This document shows positions 17,416 to 26,038 of a DNA stretch of 64,000 nt, one piece after another. The translations under genes and the position numbers were made by a program. Under the pieces are notes generated by a model, which searched no databases, was not told the origin of the DNA, and was given only the letters and a program-made list of their open reading frames with translations. Each line of letters begins with the position of its first letter. Position 1 is the first letter of the stretch. This DNA is from Megamonas hypermegale (GTDB lineage: Bacteria > Bacillota > Negativicutes > Selenomonadales > Selenomonadaceae), in assembly GCA_002314325.1 (NCBI GenBank), contig DCFC01000032.1, forward strand, positions 11,325 through 75,324. The letters are read 5' to 3'.

Positions 17416-20331
17416 TTAGCCGTGAATGATATCCGTGTATTCAGGATATTCACGCAGGCGCCCTACGGGCGCAAAACCTACAGCGCCGGTGAAGATGCCT
17501 TTTTCCCATTCACTGCGTGTAGACCAGTTTATATCTGTGAAGTTTAATCCGTTAAAAGCAGATATCTGGTATTCTTTCAGTTCTGGAACAAAAGTGCCGT
17601 CGCTGCCTACATCTGCTGTCATTTCTGTAGTGAGGCGAATATATTGCGCTTTTGGCAGGCAGGATAAATCGATATAATTGGTACCGTCTTTTACGGTTAT
17701 TTTTTTTGCGCTTTTTACAGTAGAGCCGTCATCGGATACTTCAACAGTAGTCTTTATAGTTGCCCGCATTGGAATAACGGCTCTTATTTTCAGTTGACGG
17801 AACTGCCAGTACTTTTTAGCCGTTTTGAATTCAGGATTGTAAATAGCTGGATGACGCCACTGTGTAACATGTGTTCCGATGGTAAGAATATCTCTAAAAT
17901 CCAGCCATACGGCTAAATCTTTATCTTTTGGCCCCGGCTGTTCAGGATGATTGTGAATAAAAGCGTTTTCTACGCTGGTAATATTGTCGGTATAAAATCT
18001 TACCTGACTGATTTTAGCAGGCAGATGTGTAAAATATTTAGGACGATTTATTTCCGGAATAATATGACCGATATAAGAATAGCCGACGAATATCGGTTCG
18101 TTTTCCCATTGGCGTAACTGGCAATTGTCATCTATTCCGGCAATATGGGCAACGCATTTATCGTTGCAGTAAGAATTGCCGCCTAATTTTTTATCAAATG
18201 ACATAGTGTAATGTGTCCAGTTGCCGATATCGGCTTGACCGCCCTGCCAGGAATATTCCGTTATATCGTGGCAAGTGCCCCATTTTAATCCGCCGGCGCG
18301 TTCTACAACCATGCGCATTAGATATGTAGCACCCCAGCCGACAGATTTTCCTTTAACCATTAACGGATTATGTCCCATTTCGCTTTTATGTGCCAGTCGT
18401 TCTATTTTTGCCCACACCATACCGCAGAAAGCATTTTTTACGATGAAATCTTTGCTAGGTGGGATTTCAATGTAATCGCCGTAGGCTTCCAGGGAAACTT
18501 CAACTTTATCGGGAGATGATATTACTTTCGGCGTACCGTGCAGTAAAGCATAATGACCGTTGCCGGATTTATCATGAATCCGCGGTATGATACGGATGCC
18601 GCCTTCAATCTGAATTTGTTTAGGCAGCTGGTCGGCTATACTTATTTGATAACTGCCGGATTGTTCAAATTTATAATTGAAATATAAACTCTTTTTTTCA
18701 TGAGCGCGGAAAAATACATTTTTACTTTCAGCAATATGCTGATTTATATACAGCGGTACAGAAGTGAATATTTCTCTGTCCAGATTGTTGGTGGCTTCGA
18801 TACTGGCGTTGAGGCAGTCGCCTTTATCTTCATCACTGACGAAAAGTTTCATATGTTCAAAAGATAATTGGTTCGGTTCGAAAACGAGAATATCTTGAAC
18901 AACATCTTCAACGCGTATTTCATGTCTGCCGGGTTCAATAGCTTGATAGAAAAGGTGTACTTTTCGCTGTTCGTTTGCTTCCAACAATATTACATGAGAA
19001 TTTTTCTTATTGCCGAAAAGATTTATAATATGTTCTTTTTTATTGTCAAAGAGTGATAATTTGGCTGCAGTCAGATTGCTGCTCAGATTTTGAATTTGAG
19101 CGGATATTTCCACATTTCCGATGTTATCAAGGCGAGTTATTTCAATATCTTCGATTTTCAGCTTGCTTGAATTATGGTTTATTTTTATGGTATCCACCAA
19201 TTCAGATGAGTTTTCGGTAAAACCGTATAAATTATAGCAAAGTTCATTATCATTGATTTCGAGTATACCATAGTTATTATGCCCGATGGCCATAACTTCA
19301 GGGAAATCACCGAATAAGCGGCGTTCTTCTATTTTTGATATATCAGCTTCAGCATCTTGCAGGCTTCCTTGTGAAATATAGATAGTTTCGGAGCCTACAT
19401 CAGGATTTATAGAAACTGTTTTCGTATAATAATGTAAATGACCGCCGATAACTAAATTTACTTTGTTGCGTTCAGCAATCGGCACAATGTATTTATTGTT
19501 GAATTCATCCGTATACGGATGATGTAAAACCATAATGCGCCATTTTGCTTTTTTTGCTTTTGGCGTATTTAAATCAGCTTCAACCCATTTTAAAATATCG
19601 GAGATATATTTTTTTGTCTTATTATCAGCATTCAATCCGGAATTAACAGCATTCATTTCAAACAGTCCCCAAGGATTACTGTTAACCATAACAAAGTGAG
19701 TATTCCCGTAATCAAAGGAATAAGTATAGCCATTGTCAAATGTATTTACCGTTTCAGCTTGAGGAGTGGCAAAAAAAGTTTCGTAGAAATTACCGTCATC
19801 GTGATTTCCCGGCACATAATATACAGGAACTTTTTTTAAGACTTCAGGAATTTTCTGAAACCAATTTTGTTCGTATTGTTCACGCTGGTATCCTGTACCG
19901 AAGGAAATGTCGCCGCTGTGCAGGATTAAGTCGGGAGATGTTTTGTCTATCATAGCGGAAAATTGTTTTTCCGTATGGAAAAGATGCGAATCGGAAACAG
20001 TTATCAAACGGATTTTAGCCGGTTTTTCCTGAAAGGTACGGAATTCACCTTGTGATAATAACTGTTCATTATCATAAATCCGATAAGTATAACAGCTTCC
20101 TGCTTGGAGGTTATTAAGTACGCATGTATATAAATAACAGCCGTTTTCGTATTCTCGGCAGGCCGGTTCACGTTTATATGAGATATCGCCACAAATCACA
20201 TCATTTGCTGTTGTATTGTTATTATACGTAAGTTTTAAATCATGCGGTTGTATCATTTCCCAAGCTATTGTAATTTGTGAAGTTGTAGGGGCCAATAAAT
20301 ATGGTCCATTGATAATTTTATTCATACTCAT
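17416..20331 (-). CDS. Large multidomain metallophosphoesterase with purple-acid-phosphatase-like N-domain and LamG-like domain
   Basis: 971 residues. Residues 8-100 resemble the fibronectin-like N-domain of purple acid phosphatases (GPYLLAPTTSQITIAWEM). The calcineurin-like catalytic core is complete: VSDSH (D114, H116), GDISFG (D141), GNHDD (N176, H177), LHHPY and GGHLHYY. Two Ig/CARDB-like beta regions follow (about 350-570), then a concanavalin/LamG-like domain (about 585-790) and a beta-rich C-terminal region. There is no signal peptide from the chosen start (AGAGGAG 11 bases upstream), which is odd for this architecture; an internal phosphoesterase or non-classical export are both possible. 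Substrate unknown; phytase neighbours suggest organophosphates. Confidence 0.85.
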   Translation of the reverse strand: MSMNKIINGPYLLAPTTSQITIAWEMIQPHDLKLTYNNNTTANDVICGDISYKREPACREYENGCYLYTCVLNNLQAGSCYTYRIYDNEQLLSQGEFRTFQEKPAKIRLITVSDSHLFHTEKQFSAMIDKTSPDLILHSGDISFGTGYQREQYEQNWFQKIPEVLKKVPVYYVPGNHDDGNFYETFFATPQAETVNTFDNGYTYSFDYGNTHFVMVNSNPWGLFEMNAVNSGLNADNKTKKYISDILKWVEADLNTPKAKKAKWRIMVLHHPYTDEFNNKYIVPIAERNKVNLVIGGHLHYYTKTVSINPDVGSETIYISQGSLQDAEADISKIEERRLFGDFPEVMAIGHNNYGILEINDNELCYNLYGFTENSSELVDTIKINHNSSKLKIEDIEITRLDNIGNVEISAQIQNLSSNLTAAKLSLFDNKKEHIINLFGNKKNSHVILLEANEQRKVHLFYQAIEPGRHEIRVEDVVQDILVFEPNQLSFEHMKLFVSDEDKGDCLNASIEATNNLDREIFTSVPLYINQHIAESKNVFFRAHEKKSLYFNYKFEQSGSYQISIADQLPKQIQIEGGIRIIPRIHDKSGNGHYALLHGTPKVISSPDKVEVSLEAYGDYIEIPPSKDFIVKNAFCGMVWAKIERLAHKSEMGHNPLMVKGKSVGWGATYLMRMVVERAGGLKWGTCHDITEYSWQGGQADIGNWTHYTMSFDKKLGGNSYCNDKCVAHIAGIDDNCQLRQWENEPIFVGYSYIGHIIPEINRPKYFTHLPAKISQVRFYTDNITSVENAFIHNHPEQPGPKDKDLAVWLDFRDILTIGTHVTQWRHPAIYNPEFKTAKKYWQFRQLKIRAVIPMRATIKTTVEVSDDGSTVKSAKKITVKDGTNYIDLSCLPKAQYIRLTTEMTADVGSDGTFVPELKEYQISAFNGLNFTDINWSTRSEWEKGIFTGAVGFAPVGRLREYPEYTDIIHG

Positions 20332-20373
20332 GATACATAAAACTCCTCTGCCAATTTACTAATTCTGATTTAT

Positions 20374-20619
20374 TATGCTGATTAATAGCAGTATAATACT
20401 TTTATATTTAACTAATTCGTTGTGCTAGTAAAATATCGAGCCTTTAAACCAGCAGTATAATAGTTTATATTCGTTTGATGTTGTCACTTAACCTCACTAA
20501 ATACAAACTATTATACTGCTTTGAGAAATTAACTAGCACAAAAAGCTTAATTAAGATTAGATTATCTTAAATGAATATAGAGTATTGTACTGCTATGAAC
20601 TTTGTATTTTATCAGCATA
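20374..20619 (+). repeat. Older MITE-like copy (R4-outer) interrupted by R4
   Basis: TATGCTGAT (20374) and ATCAGCATA (20611-20619) form outer inverted ends. AGCAGTATAATACT (20387-20400) pairs with AGTATTGTACTGCT (20581-20594). These are the family's ends and stem arms, but a complete younger copy occupies the loop. This explains most of the 340-bp gene-free interval. Confidence 0.6.
20420..20541 (+). repeat. MITE-like palindromic element, copy R4
   Basis: Ends TTGTGCTAGT and ACTAGCACAA match exactly. The stem AGCAGTATAATAGTTTATATT pairs with its complement at 20502-20522, and the loop has CACTTAACCTCACT. G in the left arm (AATAGTTT) is matched by C in the right arm (AAACTATT), a compensatory change relative to R1 and R2. 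It lies upstream of the phosphoesterase start. Confidence 0.82.
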
Positions 20620-20675
20620 GTAAATTAATTTTATATTGTAGTTATTTTTATTTTAGCGCAAGACTTCTTTCTGTG

Positions 20676-21392
20676 CTATTTATTATGATGATTTGCTAAA
20701 AAGTTTTCTAATCGTTCCAGTGAACTGTTTATTATTTGCTCTTCTGGAAAATTGTATTCTTCTAAAAGCTTCAAAGCATAATCGAATTTGCCGACGACTG
20801 GATGGTAATGTGCATCAGAGCCGACGCTCAGTAATGTACCGTATTTTTTAGCGGCCAAAATAATTTCCCGGCATATCGGTTCACTGCCTGGTCTGGCGGC
20901 TGGAGAACTGTTGTTTATTTCTAAAGCTTTGTTGTTAGCTTTAGCCAATCGGGCTAATTTATCAATATCTACAGGGTAAATTGGGTTATCAGGATGTCCT
21001 ATGATATCTATATACGGATTTTGCAGGGTTTTTTCCATCATTTGGGTTATTTGTTCTTTAGTAGCATTTGGTGCCAAACATTCTTTATGACAGCTGACAA
21101 TGACAATATCAAGTTTTTTGAGCTGTTCATCCGTAAAATCCAATGTAGCGTCTAAGTCCATAAAATTAGCTTCTGCGCCGCGAAAAACTTTTATACCGTA
21201 CATTTGAGTCGGTATATCTCTATACGTATTGAAATAAGCATAATTTACACTGCCGGGATAACCGGGTCCGTGTTCTGTCAGCCCAATGCCGTTAAGACCT
21301 TTGTCGGCAGCAGCTTTTATATCTTCCGTTACTGTACTGAAAGCATGGCGGCAAAGCAATGTGTGTGTATGAGTATCTACTGTAATTTTCAT
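20676..21392 (-). CDS. PHP-family phosphatase/hydrolase (YcdX type)
   Basis: 238 residues, the usual length for YcdX-like PHP proteins. Metal-binding motifs in order: DTHTHT (D6, H8, H10), LTEHGPG, a conserved Glu in RGAEANF, VSCHKE, IGHPD and VGSDAHY. The fold carries a trinuclear metal site and hydrolyses small phosphoesters in characterised relatives. It lies downstream of an organophosphate-type transporter on the same strand, with 16 bases between them, so it may process the imported phosphate ester (inference). Histidinol-phosphatase is an alternative, but no his genes are nearby. Confidence 0.85.
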   Translation of the reverse strand: MKITVDTHTHTLLCRHAFSTVTEDIKAAADKGLNGIGLTEHGPGYPGSVNYAYFNTYRDIPTQMYGIKVFRGAEANFMDLDATLDFTDEQLKKLDIVIVSCHKECLAPNATKEQITQMMEKTLQNPYIDIIGHPDNPIYPVDIDKLARLAKANNKALEINNSSPAARPGSEPICREIILAAKKYGTLLSVGSDAHYHPVVGKFDYALKLLEEYNFPEEQIINSSLERLENFLANHHNK

Positions 21393-21408
21393 ATGTTCAC
21401 CTTATTGG

Positions 21409-22752
21409 TTAGTCTTCGTCGTGTTTTACTCTTTTTGCCCAGAGTGTAGGAACGATTAATATTGTCATAATAGCAACGGAAGCAATCCAGAAAGTAGTGA
21501 TTGTACCGAAATGATAAGTTGTTACGCCGTTTACGACAACTTTGGCGGAATCCATCAGAAAGCCGTTTACTAAGTCCTGTGCAGCACTGCCGCCGTAAGC
21601 AAGAAGACCGATTACACCCATAGCGGCACCGGTGGCTTTACGAGGGCAAAGGTCAACAGCTAAAAGTCCGCCGACGAAACATAAGATAACGCCGAGACCA
21701 AAGCCGAAAATGGATACGAATAAAGCGGTAAGATAATAAGAGTTGGCAGGAACATAGCAGATGCCGACAAGGCCAATGAGCATCATTACGCCGAATACGA
21801 TAGTTGTTACAGAATGACGGGATTTGAAAATTTTATCAGAAATAAAACCGGATAAGAAGGAACCGACACCGCCTAAAATCGGAGAAAGGGCCATAATGGA
21901 ACCGGCTGTTATAAGGTCAAAACCTTTAGCTTCCTGAAGGAAAATAACGCCCCAGCTGCTGATGGAATAACGGGAAATACCAAGGCAGATAGCAGCTGCT
22001 GCTAAAAGCCATACATAAGGATTTTTGATTACCATTAATTGAGCTTCTTTAGTGGAAACTTTCTGTTCAGCTTTTTCTTGGCTGGTTTCGCCTTCAAATT
22101 CGTTGGCGCTAGGCAGGCCATATGTTTCAGGACGGTCTTTCATAAAGCGATACATAATGAAGGCTAAGACGATGCAGGCAACACCCGGCATAAAGAAGGC
22201 TGCATGCCAGCCGAAAGCCAGGATAATCATAGCAGTACCGAGATACGTGGCCGCTTCACCTACATAGTGAGCAATACTGAATACACCATAGTACGTAGCC
22301 AGCTGGCTTTTAGAAAACCATTGAGAAAGTGAGGTGATACATGGTGCTGAACCCATTGACTGGAAAACACCGTTTACAAACCATAAAGCTACGAAAATAT
22401 ACCAGGCATCAGAAAAACCTAAAATAACATTGACAACGGCTGCGCCGAGAAGTCCCAGCGGCACAATCTTTTTAATATTGCAGTAATCAGCGATAAAACC
22501 GTTGGCGCATTTACCTACGGCGATAGCAATCATCATAGCAAAGCCCATTTCGCCGAGCTGAGTGGCGCTAAAACCAGCGTCAAGCATAGGTTTTTTGGCT
22601 ACGCCTAAAGTCATGCGCATAACATAATACATACCATAGCCTAATATCATGGTGGTTACTAATTGAAGACGGTAAGTATGATACATCTTTTTTACTACAT
22701 TGGAGTCTTGAATTCTTGGTTTATTGACTCCCGTTAAAAACCATTTTAGCAT
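21409..22752 (-). CDS. MFS transporter of the organophosphate:phosphate antiporter (OPA) family
   Basis: 447 residues with about 12 membrane helices. The N-terminus (YRLQLVTTMILGYGMYYVMRMTLGVAKKPML) and GSAPCITSLSQWFSKSQLATYYGVFSIAHYVGEA match the GlpT/UhpT/UhpC family, which exchanges phosphate for glycerol phosphate or sugar phosphates. Specificity cannot be read from the sequence. It probably forms a transcript with the PHP hydrolase and is divergent from an AraC regulator at 23026. Together these look like a regulated phosphate-ester uptake unit. Confidence 0.88.
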   Translation of the reverse strand: MLKWFLTGVNKPRIQDSNVVKKMYHTYRLQLVTTMILGYGMYYVMRMTLGVAKKPMLDAGFSATQLGEMGFAMMIAIAVGKCANGFIADYCNIKKIVPLGLLGAAVVNVILGFSDAWYIFVALWFVNGVFQSMGSAPCITSLSQWFSKSQLATYYGVFSIAHYVGEAATYLGTAMIILAFGWHAAFFMPGVACIVLAFIMYRFMKDRPETYGLPSANEFEGETSQEKAEQKVSTKEAQLMVIKNPYVWLLAAAAICLGISRYSISSWGVIFLQEAKGFDLITAGSIMALSPILGGVGSFLSGFISDKIFKSRHSVTTIVFGVMMLIGLVGICYVPANSYYLTALFVSIFGFGLGVILCFVGGLLAVDLCPRKATGAAMGVIGLLAYGGSAAQDLVNGFLMDSAKVVVNGVTTYHFGTITTFWIASVAIMTILIVPTLWAKRVKHDED

Positions 22753-22789
22753 ATTAACACACGCTCCTTGTTTTATATTTTTTTGATAA

Positions 22790-22801
22790 ATTACATGTAA
22801 T
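22790..22801. promoter_or_regulatory. Palindrome ATTACATGTAAT, possible operator
   Basis: A perfect 12-bp palindrome 38 bp upstream of the transporter start. A near-identical site (ATTACTTGTAAT, 22979-22990) lies 35 bp before the divergent AraC-family gene. The placement at both ends of the shared 270-bp promoter region suggests regulator binding; no other structure was seen there. Confidence 0.45.
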
Positions 22802-22978
22802 TTGTAAAAAAGTATAGATTTTTTTTATTTTATTTGCTACTATAATAGTGTCATAAATTTATGAAGCATCATCCTTCTGAAATATATTATAGTCAGTTCT
22901 AAATTAGTATATCTCTGAAATCTTGTTCTTTTAGTAAGTTTATAGGTGTTTTTACTTCGAAATATTGCTTTTTATTCT

Positions 22979-22990
22979 ATTACTTGTAAT
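22979..22990. promoter_or_regulatory. ATTACTTGTAAT, partner of the possible operator at 22790
   Basis: Differs from the 22790 palindrome at one central base. It lies just before the AraC-family start, which may reflect autoregulation. Confidence 0.4.
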
Positions 22991-23025
22991 TTTCAGAGAT
23001 TTTATGATGAAGGAGGATAGCTTTT

Positions 23026-23883
23026 ATGCTGCAATATGATTTTAATGAATCATACACTGATATTTTTGAATTAAATTTTGCCCCCTGTTTGTCTTATTTA
23101 CAAAAAATAACCAGTTTTTCTGAAGAACTGGCAGAATTTCATCGTCATCAGAATGTCGGAGAAATTTTATTTGTAGAGCATGGCATAAATCACTGTACTA
23201 TTGATAATAACTCATATCGTTTGAAAAAAGGCGACTTAGTTTTGATTAACAGTGATGTTTTGCACAATACCTTAGAAGATGATAATAATACGGTAGCTTA
23301 TATAATAGGTATAAAAAATTTGCAAATAAAAAACATGGAAAAAAATAAATTGGTTGATGCGGAACAAATGCCTGTAATTTCTACATTAAAGACTTTTCCT
23401 AAAATAGCCTATTGCTTTTCTTTATTTGAGGAGCTTACTTTATTGAATGCAAAACGGAATATAAATACAAGCAGTAGTAACAATTATATTTTATGTGCAT
23501 TATTGGCAATTATATATAATATAAATCAAAAAGAAAAAGCATCGCATCAAAAAGATGATTATAATTTAGGTGTGTATATTAAGGAATATATTGATGAACA
23601 TTATCTTGATGAAATTAATTTAAAAAGTATGGCGCAAAATTTGCATATCAGTGAGTATTATCTTTCACATACATTTAAAAAATATATAGGATATTCACCT
23701 ATGCAGTATGTTATTCAGCAAAGAATTAAGGAAGCACAGAATTTACTGCTCAGTACAGATTTAACGATTACAGAGATTGCTTTTCATTGCGGATATAATA
23801 ATTCCAATTATTTTCAATCGGTATTCAATAATATTGTAGGAATGCCTCCGGGAAAATATCGAAAATCATGGAAGGGAATATAA
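23026..23883 (+). CDS. AraC-family transcriptional regulator
   Basis: 285 residues. The N-terminal half is a cupin ligand-sensing domain (HRHQNVGEILFVEHGINHCTIDNNSYRLKKGDLVLINSDVLH). The C-terminal 100 residues hold the two helix-turn-helix motifs (LKSMAQNLHISEYYLSHTFKKYIGYSPMQYVIQQRI, then ITEIAFHCGYNNSNYFQSVFNNIVGMPPGKYRK). It is divergent from the OPA transporter and probably controls it. Codon use is more AT-rich than in the trp or arn genes. Strong site GGAGG lies upstream of the ATG. Confidence 0.9.
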   Translation: MLQYDFNESYTDIFELNFAPCLSYLQKITSFSEELAEFHRHQNVGEILFVEHGINHCTIDNNSYRLKKGDLVLINSDVLHNTLEDDNNTVAYIIGIKNLQIKNMEKNKLVDAEQMPVISTLKTFPKIAYCFSLFEELTLLNAKRNINTSSSNNYILCALLAIIYNINQKEKASHQKDDYNLGVYIKEYIDEHYLDEINLKSMAQNLHISEYYLSHTFKKYIGYSPMQYVIQQRIKEAQNLLLSTDLTITEIAFHCGYNNSNYFQSVFNNIVGMPPGKYRKSWKGI

Positions 23884-23909
23884 AAGCGATATGTAAAGAC
23901 ATATCGCTT
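23884..23909. terminator. Bidirectional terminator between AraC and LysR genes
   Basis: AAGCGATATGT and ACATATCGCTT pair around AAAG and are followed by ATTTTT. It overlaps the stop of the convergent LysR gene by two bases. Confidence 0.85.
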
Positions 23910-24777
23910 ATTTTTGTGCAAAAAATTTTTGGATAAACTCCATAAAGCGGCGTGAAGCCAGGGACATGGTGTTTTTATTCTGCCAGGCAAGTGCCACGGG
24001 GCGTGTCGGTTTTTCTCGGATGGGGCGTATTTGCAGACCTTTTTCCAAACCGTTCAGGACAAGACCGTACATGGCGGAAACGCCCAGTCCTTGGCGAACC
24101 ATAGCTAAAATGGAATAATCATCATATACTTCGTATTCAATCTGCGGTGATAGATGTAGTTTCTGAAAAGCGTTCATGATTACGCTGTAGTCACCTTCAT
24201 CAAGTAGGATAAACGGTTCTTTGGCCAGTTGCGCCAGTGAAATCATTTCGTTTTGCGCAAGGGGATGGTTGGGCGGCAGTACGGCGAGCATTTCATCCTC
24301 ATACAGTACTTCGACATCAATTCCGCTGACGGCGTTGCTGTTTACAAAACCGAAATCGACACTGTTTGTCTGAACCCATTTTTGAATACTCGTATATTCG
24401 CCCTGTTTGAGAATAAAGTTGACATTGGGATAGATTTTTTTGAACTGCTTCATTAATTGCGGCAGTATGTTGCGGCTTACGCTGGTAAATGTCCCTAGGC
24501 GGATAATACTGTTTTCCAGCCCCGTGATTTCCTTATGTTTTTGTTCCAGTGCACATTCCGCGCTGTAGATAGCTTCCAGATACGGCAGAAATTCCTTTCC
24601 GTCGGAAGTTAAGGTGATGCCGTCTTTTTTGCGGTCAATTAAGATGACGCCGAGTTCTTTTTCCAGCGATTTTATGGTCTGACTTACGGCGCTTTGTGAA
24701 TAGCCGATTTTGCGGGCGACTTTACTGAAACTGGCCAATTCGATAACTTTGCAGAAAATCCCGTAGCGTGATATCAT
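23908..24777 (-). CDS. LysR-family transcriptional regulator
   Basis: 289 residues. N-terminal winged helix-turn-helix (FCKVIELASFSKVARKIGYSQSAVSQTIKSLEKELGVILIDR, about 8-50) and a C-terminal periplasmic-binding-protein-like effector domain. It is divergently transcribed from azlC with 111 bp between them, the usual arrangement for a LysR regulator and its target. The effector is unknown; an amino acid is plausible given AzlCD. Confidence 0.9.
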   Translation of the reverse strand: MISRYGIFCKVIELASFSKVARKIGYSQSAVSQTIKSLEKELGVILIDRKKDGITLTSDGKEFLPYLEAIYSAECALEQKHKEITGLENSIIRLGTFTSVSRNILPQLMKQFKKIYPNVNFILKQGEYTSIQKWVQTNSVDFGFVNSNAVSGIDVEVLYEDEMLAVLPPNHPLAQNEMISLAQLAKEPFILLDEGDYSVIMNAFQKLHLSPQIEYEVYDDYSILAMVRQGLGVSAMYGLVLNGLEKGLQIRPIREKPTRPVALAWQNKNTMSLASRRFMEFIQKFFAQK

Positions 24778-24888
24778 CTAATTCCCCCATTAGTATAACT
24801 TATGAACTCATTATAAATATTCGTTTTATTTATGTAAATGGTATTGCTATAATATTATTGAAAAAATAGAAAGAAAGGAAATACTGTC

Positions 24889-25644
24889 ATGGAAAAAGCG
24901 AATTTAAATGGTTTCATCTGTCAGAATTCATCCGTAAACAGGCAGGTTTTTAAAGACGGTATGCGTGATGGTATACCGATTGCTCTGGGGTATCTGGCCG
25001 TTTCGTTTTCGCTGGGAATTGCGGCTAAAAATGCCGGTCTGTCGGCTTTTCAGGGATTTTTGGCCAGTCTGTTGACGAATGCTTCTGCCGGAGAATATGC
25101 CGGATTTACGGTAATTGCCACAATGGCTACATATTTGGAAATGTTTCTTGTTATTTTAATTGCCAATTCACGTTATTTAATCATGAGCTGTGCACTGAGC
25201 CAGCGTATGCATCCTGATACGCCGTGGTATCACCGCCTATTAATTGGTTTTGATATTACGGACGAGTTGTTTGCGATAACGATTGCGCGGCCGGGATATC
25301 TCAATCCGTTTTATACTTACGGTGCAATGCTCGTTACGATACCGTGCTGGTCAGTCGGTACGGCACTGGGGATTATCGCGGGCAATCTGCTGTCCGTGAG
25401 TCTGGTCAGCGCTTTCAGCGTGGCGCTGTACGGCATGTTTCTGGCGGTAATCATTCCGCCAGCGCGTAAGAATAAGATTATCGGTTTGTTCGTACTGCTC
25501 AGTTTCGTTGCAAGCTATATTGCAAATTATGTGCCGTATATTTCGGAGCTGTCCGATGCCACGCGGATAATACTGCTTACGATTATTCTGGCTTCACTGG
25601 CCGCTGTTTTATTTCCGGTAAATCAGGAGGAGCAAAATGACTAA
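24889..25644 (+). CDS. azlC: AzlC-family amino acid exporter, large subunit
   Basis: 251 residues with several membrane helices. Family motifs include FKDGMRDGIPIALGYLAVSFSLGIAAKNAGLS, SAGEYAGFTVIA and NSRYLIMSCALSQR. With AzlD it forms a branched-chain amino acid exporter in B. subtilis and enteric bacteria (known, YgaZH). Its last 8 bases overlap azlD. The divergent LysR gene is the probable regulator. Confidence 0.9.
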   Translation: MEKANLNGFICQNSSVNRQVFKDGMRDGIPIALGYLAVSFSLGIAAKNAGLSAFQGFLASLLTNASAGEYAGFTVIATMATYLEMFLVILIANSRYLIMSCALSQRMHPDTPWYHRLLIGFDITDELFAITIARPGYLNPFYTYGAMLVTIPCWSVGTALGIIAGNLLSVSLVSAFSVALYGMFLAVIIPPARKNKIIGLFVLLSFVASYIANYVPYISELSDATRIILLTIILASLAAVLFPVNQEEQND

Positions 25645-25948
25645 CAGTGAAATTTACATTTATATACTGATAATGGCGGGCGTGAGCATGATGATACGCA
25701 TTGTGCCGCTTACGTTAATTCAAAAACAGATAAAAAGCCGGTTTATCCAGTCGTTTTTGTATTATGTACCATATATTACGCTGGCTGTCATGACTTTCCC
25801 GGCGATTGTCAATGCGACGCAAAGCCCTCTTTCCGGTACGCTGGCGCTTTTTGTAGGCATTGTAGCGGCGTGGTTTGGCGCGAGTCTGTTTCAGGTTGCT
25901 GTATCGTGCTGCTGCAGCGTGTTTATTCTGGAATTGTTCATACTGTAA
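25637..25948 (+). CDS. azlD: AzlD-family amino acid exporter, small subunit
   Basis: 103 residues with four predicted membrane segments. The motif MIRIVPLTLIQKQIKSRFIQSFLYYVPYITLAVMTFPAI is typical of AzlD. The ATG lies inside the end of azlC, so the two are translationally coupled and expected to form a heteromeric exporter. Confidence 0.9.
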   Translation: MTNSEIYIYILIMAGVSMMIRIVPLTLIQKQIKSRFIQSFLYYVPYITLAVMTFPAIVNATQSPLSGTLALFVGIVAAWFGASLFQVAVSCCCSVFILELFIL

Positions 25949-25953
25949 AAAAG

Positions 25954-25992
25954 AAGCTGTAACAAATGGAGTGAACTCTTTTGTTACAGCTT
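25954..25992. terminator. Bidirectional terminator, type AAGCTGTAACAA
   Basis: AAGCTGTAACAA and TTGTTACAGCTT pair, with a loop TGGAGTGAACTC that can form its own small stem. It lies between azlD and a convergent sugar porter. The same sequence, loop included, recurs at 33621-33658. Confidence 0.85.
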
Positions 25993-26038
25993 TATTTAGG
26001 ATTATTTTATTTAAGAGCACAGAGCTCTTAGAGGATTT

